Assembly: GCA_028687995.1 (NCBI GenBank)
Contig: JAQTZA010000007.1
Span: 85,099 to 149,098, forward strand
From: Bacteroidales bacterium
GTDB taxonomy: Bacteria > Bacteroidota > Bacteroidia > Bacteroidales > UBA7332
DNA length: 64,000 nt
Reading direction: 5' to 3'
Position numbers and translations under genes: made by a program. Positions 44,945 to 53,171 of the stretch are shown piece by piece; the stretch's first letter is position 1, and the number at the start of each line of letters is the position of its first letter. The notes beneath the pieces were generated by a model, which worked only from the letters and a program-made list of their open reading frames with translations, was not told the origin of the DNA and did not search any database.

Positions 44945-45904
44945 TTATGCTTCGTGCCAGAGTTGTTGAATTTTATTCAAATCTTTTTTCATCGCATCGA
45001 AAACAAGTTGAGGTTCTATTGAGATTTGTCGATTTCCCTTTTCTGCTCCACCTAAATCGTATTCGCAATGCATGGATACTGGGACCTCTATTTTATAGTT
45101 TTTCAACATGCGAAAAAACTTTTTGAAATCCACCATTCCTTCTCCAATAGGGACGTTTATAGGATCCCATTTACCGTTCACAATTCCCCATTTAAAATCC
45201 TTTATAACGATGGTTTTTATTTGTGGATGAATCAGTTCCAAGCCATTCACCCACGAGTTAGCACCTTCTACCATGGCATGACGAATGTCGTATTGCGCGC
45301 CAAAATATTGTTTATCAACTAATTTCAGAATGTCGTACACCTCCCAAAGCGAACCTCCCACCAAATTGCCAGCATGATTTTGATAGCAGCCAACAATGCC
45401 GAGTTTTTTGTTCAAAAGGCTCAATTCCTTCAGTTGCAAAGCATACATTTCTAACGATTCGGGCAACGCTTTTCCGGTAGCATATTTGTACCATGCCGGA
45501 CGATAATATTTTATTCCGCATGCGGAAGCGGTTTCTAATACATTCACATCCAAAGGATTTTTTACACTTTCAATGGTCGTGGCAATCATATTTACTTTTG
45601 AACCGCCTTTTTTAATCTCGGCAACTGCTTTTGGCAAATCAACTTTAACAGTAGCTGGTTCTACATGACCACCTGCCCGAACGGTTAAATCTACTCCTGA
45701 GAAACCCATCTCTTTCACTTTTTCGCCCAAAGATGTATAATCAAGAAATTGCAAATGTTTTGAAAATACACTCACATCCAGGTTATCGAAATTTTCATTT
45801 GAGTTCGACATTTCCATTATCTTTCCTCCAACATTTATGAATGGCAAAGCACTCGCTAAAAGCACTGATTTCTTCATAAAATCTCTTCTTGTAATTGAAT
45901 TCAT
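44945..45904 (-). CDS. Tat-exported sugar isomerase/epimerase-like TIM-barrel protein
   Basis: A 319-residue protein whose N terminus ITRRDFMKKSVLLASALPF is a Tat signal. The rest matches the xylose-isomerase-like/AP-endonuclease family 2 barrel: KEMGFSGVDLTVRAGGHVEP, GCYQNHAGNLVGGSLWE, FGAQYDIRHAM, IKDFKWG and PVSMHCEYDLGG, which hold likely metal-binding Glu, Asp and His residues. Homologs in polysaccharide loci often have no known reaction. Sits between GH2 and PL6 genes in the operon; a periplasmic sugar-modifying role is inference. Confidence 0.82.
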   Translation of the reverse strand: MNSITRRDFMKKSVLLASALPFINVGGKIMEMSNSNENFDNLDVSVFSKHLQFLDYTSLGEKVKEMGFSGVDLTVRAGGHVEPATVKVDLPKAVAEIKKGGSKVNMIATTIESVKNPLDVNVLETASACGIKYYRPAWYKYATGKALPESLEMYALQLKELSLLNKKLGIVGCYQNHAGNLVGGSLWEVYDILKLVDKQYFGAQYDIRHAMVEGANSWVNGLELIHPQIKTIVIKDFKWGIVNGKWDPINVPIGEGMVDFKKFFRMLKNYKIEVPVSMHCEYDLGGAEKGNRQISIEPQLVFDAMKKDLNKIQQLWHEA

Positions 45905-45934
45905 TTTGCGAAAATTTCTATTATAAATCTTAGG

Positions 45935-48403
45935 TTACAATTCACAAAACACAGTTGCTATTCCATTGCATTTTACACTCGAAACGCTTTTTCCTCCTTG
46001 CAAAACGACTTTAATCGTCGCTCTTCCATTCTGCAATTCTACTTTTCTAGATCCGGATGAAGTTCCTTGATTATCAATCAATTTACCATCGCCCGTCAAT
46101 CCAAAAGTGACAACATTTCGAGCACTTAGGCACAACACTTGTTTTGTATCCATCAAACGCGTTTCAATAGTGATAGTATCTCCTTGTTGCTTGATTTTCT
46201 TCAAACTTAGTTGAGCGGGATTTCCCCACTTTTCACTCTGATAAGCTTGTGAGATTTGGTCAGTCACTACCGTTTTTCCTTTGCGTGCAACAACTTTTAT
46301 TTCGTTGTTTCCATTCTGATAAATTGCATTCCAGCGCAATCCCGCTGCCGGAAAATCCTGGCTATTTCTTTTCTTGATGCCTAAACTTATTCCATTTAGA
46401 AATAGTTCTGCGTCATCGCAATTGGAGTAGACTTTTATCATCTTCTCCTCGCCTACCCCACCCCAACGGATTGGCCAACTGTGTCCGTAGATATGAACCA
46501 TTGGTTTTTCCGTCCAGTAAGATTGAAACACGTAGTATGCCTCTTTTTTGGTAAAATCACGTTCCACCACTCCTTTTTGATTCACGTATGGCACGGGATT
46601 ATCGGGACGAACTGGTGTAGAAAAATCTTTGAATACCCACGCTGCAGAACCCGTAAGATTGGGCATATTTTCTTGTTCTTTGAGGTGCCAATCGAATAAA
46701 TTACAAATGTAAGATTCGCTCCAATCTCCATCTTTTGAGACTCGCGCCGATCCTCCAATCAATGCCGCATCGCCTGCACGTTCGTCAACGCCTTGTCCGG
46801 TCTTGATTCCCTGCAAACCTTTATCCGGTGTTTCTGAATGTCTTCCGGCATGACTATCACCGCCCCATTCGGCATGGAAGAAACGATTAACTCCGTTAAT
46901 CTCTTTGTTGGTCATATCTTTGTATTCGGTATAAATTCCCCGATACCAACCTGCCCAAATAGAAGGCGAATAGACGTCGGGAATGTCTTTACAAAAATCG
47001 CAGCGCCGAATAGAAGTCATGCGGGTTGGATCCATTTTATGTGCAATATTGTTTAATTCGGTCATAAAATCACGAATCTTATGATTGTCGAATGTCGAGA
47101 AATCGCCCGACCAATCGTTTTCATTGCCCAGTCCCAAAAGAATAATGGATGGATGATTAAAGTGTTGATTGATCATATTTGTCATCATGGAACGAGCCTG
47201 GTTTTGATAAGTCTCTCCACCTAATCCGCCTCTACACCACGGTATTTCTTCCCAAACCAAAATTCCTAAACTGTCGCACAACTGCAGTACGATGCGAGAT
47301 TGCTGGTAATGCCCTAATCGAATAAAATTCACACCCATCTCTTTGATCAGCTGCATCTCTTGTCTGATTTGAGCTTCCGTCATGGCAGCTCCCACACCAG
47401 CATGATCTTCGTGACGATGAGTACCACGCAGGAGCAATCGAGATCCATTGAGCATAAACGGTCCCTTTTCAACAAATTGAGTGTTTCGAAATCCGAATTT
47501 CTCTGTCATCGTTTGCTCCCCCGCTGCTGAAGTCAATGTTACCTTGCAACAATACAGAGACGGCTGTATCGGAGACCATAATTTTGGCTTTTTAATCGAA
47601 GTGGTAAGAATCTCTTTTACACTATTAAAATCAAAAATATCTTGATCCTTAGATAGTATTATTTTTCCTTTGGGATCAGCAATTTCAACTCTTACCTTTG
47701 CTTTTGTCAATGCAGATTTATTGGCAAAATTGAGACGAACATCTAAATTGCCAACAATGCCTTTTGCATCGACAGATGGTGATAGCTTGATTCGCTCAAA
47801 CGCCAATGCGGGTTGATAGACCAAATTCAAATAACGGTAAATTCCGCCGTACACATTGAAATCAGACAAATCGGAAGGAATCATCTCCAAATCTCGTGAA
47901 TTATCGCATCGAATTTCAATGGGTATTCTCCCTCTATAGCTGTCCGAAATCTTTTTATTTTTCTGGAAATCCTGAATAGCATCCGTGATATCTACGCTCC
48001 ATTCATCGTACCCGCCGGTGTGTGAACCAACTTTTGTGGTATAAACATATACGTCAGTTTTTTGACCGGCACCTTCGAAATGAAGCAATGTGCGTCCCTC
48101 AGAATATGGATTCTTAATCTCAATCTTATTCGTATACCAACCCGGTCCCTGATAATAATTGACATCAGGGTCTACGGCATCAGTAGCATTAAAGCAATGT
48201 GGAAGTGATACGCTTTGCCACATCGGAACGCTCTCCGGATTACCCTCCTTGACTGGCCTTACAGCTTCCCATATTCCTCCGATATCACTCCGCAAAAATT
48301 TCCAGTTTTCAATCAGACGGGTAGAATATTGCGCTTGAATCTGCAACGATTGAGTAAAAAATGATATGACAAGAAGAGTGGATATAATGTATTTCGTGTT
48401 CAT
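45935..48403 (-). CDS. GH2-family glycoside hydrolase
   Basis: An 822-residue exo-glycosidase of the beta-galactosidase/beta-glucuronidase/beta-mannosidase family. Signal peptide (ISTLLVISFFTQSLQIQAQ), jelly-roll sugar-binding domain with EGAGQKTDVYV, Ig domain, TIM barrel with FIRLGHYQQSR, acid/base LGLGNENDWSGD and nucleophile FFHAEWGGDSHAG, and C-terminal DUF4982-like and Big domains. No T9SS tail, so probably periplasmic. Given the uronate context, a beta-glucuronidase or beta-galactosidase acting on side chains is plausible, but the specificity cannot be read from the motifs. Confidence 0.9.
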   Translation of the reverse strand: MNTKYIISTLLVISFFTQSLQIQAQYSTRLIENWKFLRSDIGGIWEAVRPVKEGNPESVPMWQSVSLPHCFNATDAVDPDVNYYQGPGWYTNKIEIKNPYSEGRTLLHFEGAGQKTDVYVYTTKVGSHTGGYDEWSVDITDAIQDFQKNKKISDSYRGRIPIEIRCDNSRDLEMIPSDLSDFNVYGGIYRYLNLVYQPALAFERIKLSPSVDAKGIVGNLDVRLNFANKSALTKAKVRVEIADPKGKIILSKDQDIFDFNSVKEILTTSIKKPKLWSPIQPSLYCCKVTLTSAAGEQTMTEKFGFRNTQFVEKGPFMLNGSRLLLRGTHRHEDHAGVGAAMTEAQIRQEMQLIKEMGVNFIRLGHYQQSRIVLQLCDSLGILVWEEIPWCRGGLGGETYQNQARSMMTNMINQHFNHPSIILLGLGNENDWSGDFSTFDNHKIRDFMTELNNIAHKMDPTRMTSIRRCDFCKDIPDVYSPSIWAGWYRGIYTEYKDMTNKEINGVNRFFHAEWGGDSHAGRHSETPDKGLQGIKTGQGVDERAGDAALIGGSARVSKDGDWSESYICNLFDWHLKEQENMPNLTGSAAWVFKDFSTPVRPDNPVPYVNQKGVVERDFTKKEAYYVFQSYWTEKPMVHIYGHSWPIRWGGVGEEKMIKVYSNCDDAELFLNGISLGIKKRNSQDFPAAGLRWNAIYQNGNNEIKVVARKGKTVVTDQISQAYQSEKWGNPAQLSLKKIKQQGDTITIETRLMDTKQVLCLSARNVVTFGLTGDGKLIDNQGTSSGSRKVELQNGRATIKVVLQGGKSVSSVKCNGIATVFCEL

Positions 48404-48430
48404 GGTGTAGATGGTTTTATCGAAAAGTGT

Positions 48431-50329
48431 TTATCTGAAGTTGAGCTTGGTAGTTTGGATTACATTTCCCGAACTTATTCGTACGAAATAGATTCCAGCA
48501 GGTAAATCAGACATCGGAAATGTTTGTTGAAACGTACCTTCCGACTGGTTTTGTTTCACCAGAATGCATCTAATAAGCTGACCCACTGAATTTAAGATTG
48601 CAATATTAAGATTGGAATTCTGTAACAGAGTAAAGTTGAGAATCAGTGATTTGGATTCATAGGCATAATAGATCTGAAATTTATTTTTATCTTTTTGCAA
48701 TTCTAAAGTCGGCAAATTGGAGGAAATTCCGGCTAAAAAAAGTTCCGGGTGATTGGAAACGGCTTCCCGACTATTGAATTTTATCAATGTATTAGCTCCC
48801 GAATTATCGGAAATAAGCAAGGAAACTAGGCTATTCTTTGCGAGACAATTTTGCACATACGACGTGATGTCAAAATCATAATAAGTCAAATCATTTGCTA
48901 CTTGCTCCGTTGTTAAGAGCGAATCAGCAGTAGGCGCATTTGAAAATGTGATTTCATTCTCATTCCAGTTTCCCGCTGAAGCGGAAATAGATATAGGAGT
49001 TGATGTTCCGGCTGTTATTCCATTGCTATACAATCTGAACTTTGCACCGTAAATTTTGGCGAAATCGGTTCCCGCTAAATCAAATTTGCAGAATGATTTT
49101 CGTGTATAGGAGGATGTTCCATTCTCTTTGAGTTGAAGAGTCGCAGCTGTGCCGTAATTGGTAGTCGGATTGGCGCCATGTACGTATGAATCGGCAATGG
49201 GATTAATTGTCAAACTCAAATTGGCAACGATTAAAAGCTGTGAAACATTATCTGCGGGATAATATTCCAAGTTTCCACTTTGAGACGCTGTAATAGTGGT
49301 TGCACCAAGCCCAACGATATGAATCTTATTATTCACTATCGTAGCCACAGATTCGTTTGAACTCACATAACTGACAGGCAAATTTGAAGTCGACCAAGCA
49401 GCTGGTGAAAAATCAGAATCTGACAATCCTTTCATCGAAATCAAGGGAAATGTAAGGAATTGATCTTTCGGTCCGGGGACTTCATAAATGGAGAATCCGT
49501 TAAATCGGACAGCTTCATCACGCAAATCAGTGGAAGAAAGCAAGCTGCGATAAATTCCCCATTTGGGTCTGATAAACGAATTATTGTATCGGATGGTCAT
49601 CAAATCATTATTGCGATACGACAATATGGAGATACCATCACTCACTTTCTTGATGTCAATCGAATAAGAACCGTGTAGACTATCTACCATAATGATCTCC
49701 GTAGCCTCAACCCATGTATTTTCAAAAAGTGAAAGATTTGCGATTGCTACTTTATTCGTATTGTTATGAATAAGCTCCAATCGATTTGGATTTCCCTTGC
49801 GTGCCGTAAGGGTAAATATTGGATCCGCTTCATCGCCTCCCACCGCCTTAATCTGATGTAAATGTGTGAAATTAGACGATGGCTGATAGCCAGTTGGGAT
49901 TTTGAACTTCCATTTATACACTATTGTTTCGTGCCTTGTCCCTTTCAAGCTGTCGGGTGAAGAATCGTAGGTTTTTATTTCAACTCGTTGTCTGTCAAAA
50001 TTGATACAACGATCGTTGTCGGGCGTAACGTGAATATAAAACTCGAACACATATTGATTCAAATCGGCATCCCACACCTCTGCAATATGCCTTCCAAATT
50101 CGGGATGTACGCATTCCGGATTCTCAACGACATCTCCACCGCTTGGCGCAAAAACACTATTAATCAATTCGTATGTGTTTCCGGGCCCATCAGCATTTAA
50201 AACAGCTTGCGAGAATCCTTGAAAAGGGAATATCGTAAATAATAAAATCAGGAATGAGTTGTAGAACAAATGATCCGGTCTCGACCAGCAATCTATTGGT
50301 GTGGAACAAATAGGGTTTGCGTTTTTCAT
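48431..50329 (-). CDS. Jelly-roll polysaccharide lyase with Ig-like, DNRLRE-like and T9SS domains
   Basis: A 632-residue secreted protein with a long N-terminal signal region (cleavage likely after PFQGFSQ). Residues about 45-290 form a concanavalin-type lyase domain with DRQRVEIKTYDSS, FTHLHQIKAVGG and RPKWGIYRSL; these parallel the R-x-E, QIH/HQIK and K-x-G-x-Y-x active-site strands of jelly-roll lyases (PL7, PL13, PL20, PF14099 group). A Big_2-like domain follows, then a DNRLRE module (ADSYVHGANPTTNYGTAATL), similar to the alginate-binding CBM96 type, then a T9SS tail. First gene of its operon. Family number uncertain. Confidence 0.75.
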   Translation of the reverse strand: MKNANPICSTPIDCWSRPDHLFYNSFLILLFTIFPFQGFSQAVLNADGPGNTYELINSVFAPSGGDVVENPECVHPEFGRHIAEVWDADLNQYVFEFYIHVTPDNDRCINFDRQRVEIKTYDSSPDSLKGTRHETIVYKWKFKIPTGYQPSSNFTHLHQIKAVGGDEADPIFTLTARKGNPNRLELIHNNTNKVAIANLSLFENTWVEATEIIMVDSLHGSYSIDIKKVSDGISILSYRNNDLMTIRYNNSFIRPKWGIYRSLLSSTDLRDEAVRFNGFSIYEVPGPKDQFLTFPLISMKGLSDSDFSPAAWSTSNLPVSYVSSNESVATIVNNKIHIVGLGATTITASQSGNLEYYPADNVSQLLIVANLSLTINPIADSYVHGANPTTNYGTAATLQLKENGTSSYTRKSFCKFDLAGTDFAKIYGAKFRLYSNGITAGTSTPISISASAGNWNENEITFSNAPTADSLLTTEQVANDLTYYDFDITSYVQNCLAKNSLVSLLISDNSGANTLIKFNSREAVSNHPELFLAGISSNLPTLELQKDKNKFQIYYAYESKSLILNFTLLQNSNLNIAILNSVGQLIRCILVKQNQSEGTFQQTFPMSDLPAGIYFVRISSGNVIQTTKLNFR

Positions 50330-50447
50330 GGGTTCAGTTTATAATTTACATCCTGTGCAAAAAAGAGTGGTTTCTTATTGAATGCCCAAACTAGCATGAG
50401 AATCTTCATGTAGGAATTCATGTAAAATGGATTAGACAATATCCATT

Positions 50448-50503
50448 TTGGTCAACCAAATAATCTGGTCGACCAAAAGTAATATATGCTAACACATCAA
50501 CAA
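50448..50503 (-). promoter_or_regulatory. Promoter and operator pair of the jelly-roll lyase/GH2 operon
   Basis: TTGGTCAACCAA (50448-50459) and CTGGTCGACCAA (50465-50476) start 17 bp apart. Minus-strand TACTTTTG at 50474-50481 overlaps the second, with TTG at 50501-50503 19 bp upstream. Confidence 0.8.
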
Positions 50504-50531
50504 AATTATTGAGACTATATTTTCACGAATA

Positions 50532-50544
50532 TGTCGTACAACAT
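50532..50544 (-). promoter_or_regulatory. Upstream element TGYYGTANAACAT, jelly-roll lyase/GH2 operon
   Basis: TGTCGTACAACAT, 67 bp from the second operator start, as at the other promoters. Confidence 0.6.
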
Positions 50545-50548
50545 ATAA

Positions 50549-50560
50549 TTGGACGACCAA
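50549..50560 (-). promoter_or_regulatory. Third operator copy
   Basis: TTGGACGACCAA, 84 bp from the second operator; the same offset as the third copy at 41903. Confidence 0.6.
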
Positions 50561-50658
50561 AATCAGATGAAAGCAGATCAATTGAAAAGAAAAGTTGAGA
50601 AATAAGAATTTAAAATTCCGATGAGATAAAATTAATTTTACAGCTGATAACTAAACCG

Positions 50659-51840
50659 TTACAGTTTTATATTTTTCTTTTTAATGTATCGAACCATTGC
50701 CTCCAAATAATAATAATCGGCATACGATAGCGGGGCATCAATTTCCGATTTCGAGGGCCAGTTTCCAGTAGAATGTTTCAGAATAAAGAACCCATTTTCA
50801 CCAACCTTAGCCAAATATTCTTCAGAAGATAAGGTTTTCAAAATCTCACCGGCAATTTGTAGATAATCATTCTTTTCCGTTACATAACCACTCAACTCGA
50901 TGAGAGCTGATGCATAAATGGCTGCTGCGGAAGCATCGCGTGGAGCATTTGGCATGTTCGGTGCACTAAAATCCCAATACGGTATTTTGTCTTTTGGTAA
51001 ATTAGGATGATGCAGGATAAATTCGGCCACTTTTTGCGCCTGCTCCAGATATATCAGCTTTTTCGTTTCGCGGTACATCATCGTATATCCATACAATGCC
51101 CAACCCTGCCCTCGTGCCCAAGAGGAGCTATCGCAGAAACCTTGGTGTGTTCCTCTATTTTTCACATTCCCTGTAATGCTATCGTAATCTACAACGTGAT
51201 AGCAACTATTATCCGGACGGAAATGGTTGATGATTGTTTTGTCTGCGTGAGAAATCGCTGCTTGCAAAGGATTTGGATTGCCACTCAATTTCGACCCTTC
51301 ACACAACAGTTCCAAATTCAACATATTATCAATAATGACGGGATATTCCCATTTTCTCTTATCCCACGATTTAACTAAACCTACCGTAGGATGATATCTG
51401 GTCATAAGCGATTGAGATGCAGTTTCAAGTACCGCTTTGTAATCAGGATCTCCGGTCAATCGAAATCCATTGCCATAGCTGCAATAAACAATAAAACCCA
51501 AATCGTGTGTATCCGTTCTATATTGCGCTTTTTCGAGAAATTCGGTGTATCGAATAGCTTCTTTTTTACATGAATCATTTTTCGTAAGTTCATACAAATA
51601 CCACAATGATCCTGGGAAAAAACCACTGGTCCAATCGTTGGTACCAACTAATTCTACTTGATTGTGTTCAAATGTGCGTGGCGATTTTTTAGTGCATTTG
51701 AACTTCTCAGCTGCAGCCAATAGTTGAAATTCGGACACTGATATGGCATGATTAATCCAATTACAACTTTTATATGTAACCGCTTGCAAAGGAAATAATG
51801 ACAACACCAAAAGCAGAATTAGGGATATTTTTAGTTTCAT
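50659..51840 (-). CDS. GH88-type unsaturated uronyl hydrolase
   Basis: A 393-residue periplasmic enzyme (signal peptide SLILLLVLSLFPLQA) that removes the 4,5-unsaturated uronic acid which lyases leave at chain ends. The alpha/alpha-barrel has the family segments DWTSGFFPGSLWYLYEL, VIIDNMLNLELL (with the likely catalytic Asp), SSSWARGQGWALYGYTMMYR and PRDASAAAIYASALIEL. Family GH88 is known from glycosaminoglycan, gellan and xanthan breakdown and acts on glucuronate-derived ends. Its presence suggests the substrate contains glucuronate beside mannuronate and guluronate. Last gene of the SusCD operon. Confidence 0.88.
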   Translation of the reverse strand: MKLKISLILLLVLSLFPLQAVTYKSCNWINHAISVSEFQLLAAAEKFKCTKKSPRTFEHNQVELVGTNDWTSGFFPGSLWYLYELTKNDSCKKEAIRYTEFLEKAQYRTDTHDLGFIVYCSYGNGFRLTGDPDYKAVLETASQSLMTRYHPTVGLVKSWDKRKWEYPVIIDNMLNLELLCEGSKLSGNPNPLQAAISHADKTIINHFRPDNSCYHVVDYDSITGNVKNRGTHQGFCDSSSWARGQGWALYGYTMMYRETKKLIYLEQAQKVAEFILHHPNLPKDKIPYWDFSAPNMPNAPRDASAAAIYASALIELSGYVTEKNDYLQIAGEILKTLSSEEYLAKVGENGFFILKHSTGNWPSKSEIDAPLSYADYYYLEAMVRYIKKKNIKL

Positions 51841-51927
51841 AAAGTGTATAAATTAGAATGTAAAACCCTGAACAAATGAGCTTTTGAGGTTCATCTGCAC
51901 TATATATTAGCATTTGTAAAATCTTAA

Positions 51928-53166
51928 TTACTTGATTGGATAGGATAACCCAACCCAGAGAATGGGATTCTTGAGCGGCATATTACGTTTGCTCTCTTCA
52001 CTTGGAAAATTGGGGTCGTTTTCTTTCCAAATCTTAATCCACGTAGGATCTTTTTGCGCCATGGCTGCAAAAAACATAAATGGACGTCGACCCGGTTGTT
52101 CGACCCAATGAGAAATATCTTTGTTGTAAGGCCAGCAATTTCGATCAGTTACATACGGTTTTATGAAATCTACTCCATTTTTCATGCCACTACCATTGGG
52201 TAATGCGAAATTCCACGCATCGAAATCTTTTGTTGTCAAGATATGAGCCAAAGTGGCAAACCCATCAAGGCAGAATAGCGAGTACGAATAGGGTTTTGTA
52301 CGCTCCAATTCAAGTGGTAAGCTCCCATCTTTTGCCATTTGAGTGGGTAATAAAATTTCAACATAATGTTTTCTGCATTTCCATAATATAGACGTATCAC
52401 CTACCAAATGAGCATAAGCCGCTACTTGCGCATGCCACCAAGTTCCGTGATTATTTTTGGCATTCATCTCATCTATTCCGTAAGGATGTGTATTCATCCA
52501 AATCATAAAAGTGTCGAACCATTCACGAATAATTTGACCATCCAGCTTCGACAAATAAGGCGATTTCTCTAGAATTTCCACCGATTTACTGACCTCGATT
52601 AGCGATACGGCGTCGATAATACCAATGCCACGCCCAGTATTGATGCCTTTGATAGCTTGAGCGTACAGCAAATGAGGATGCATCAACGTGGTCGTATCTA
52701 CAAACCATGCTTTCAAATGGTTAACTGCCGCTTTTGCATATTCCTTCTTACCTGTAAGTAAATAGGCTGATGTTTCTGTGCCCACAATCCACGAAAAACG
52801 CCCGATGGCTTTCAGGTGATTGTCGAAATTTTCCGGATTATTCATTCCATCCTTGCGAATGTATGACCCATTCGGATTCTTGGGATCGGACCACCAATAG
52901 GTTGCCTCTGAATAGTAATCGTGTAGTCCGCCCGCACTTCGAGGACAAGATGAATCGGTGACGGTAATCGGTTTTACGAACAGCAAACTATCAGCCAATG
53001 TAAGCACACGAGGTCTTTCTACTTCAATGATTTGAGAAGCAATGGCATTACTTGCGAGAGTGGTATCTCCTTTTTTTCTATTTCCTTTGGCTTTTTCTAT
53101 TTGCAAAAGGAAGATTGAAAAAAACAAAAACAGCACGAATGCTTTATTTCTAATCTGCATACCCAA
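51928..53166 (-). CDS. Second PF05426 (PL38-like) lyase
   Basis: A 412-residue paralog of the protein at 30608-31786. Signal peptide in the first 30 residues (FVLFLFFSIFLLQIEKAKG), then LHDYYSEATYWWSDPKNPNG, YIRKDGMNNPENFDNH, GRGIGIIDAVSL and the active-site stretch KNNHGTWWHAQVAAY. The two copies differ in many places, which suggests different chain preferences. Lies 5 bp after the beta-helix gene, so cotranslated in one operon. Confidence 0.82.
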   Translation of the reverse strand: MGMQIRNKAFVLFLFFSIFLLQIEKAKGNRKKGDTTLASNAIASQIIEVERPRVLTLADSLLFVKPITVTDSSCPRSAGGLHDYYSEATYWWSDPKNPNGSYIRKDGMNNPENFDNHLKAIGRFSWIVGTETSAYLLTGKKEYAKAAVNHLKAWFVDTTTLMHPHLLYAQAIKGINTGRGIGIIDAVSLIEVSKSVEILEKSPYLSKLDGQIIREWFDTFMIWMNTHPYGIDEMNAKNNHGTWWHAQVAAYAHLVGDTSILWKCRKHYVEILLPTQMAKDGSLPLELERTKPYSYSLFCLDGFATLAHILTTKDFDAWNFALPNGSGMKNGVDFIKPYVTDRNCWPYNKDISHWVEQPGRRPFMFFAAMAQKDPTWIKIWKENDPNFPSEESKRNMPLKNPILWVGLSYPIK

Positions 53167-53171
53167 TCATT

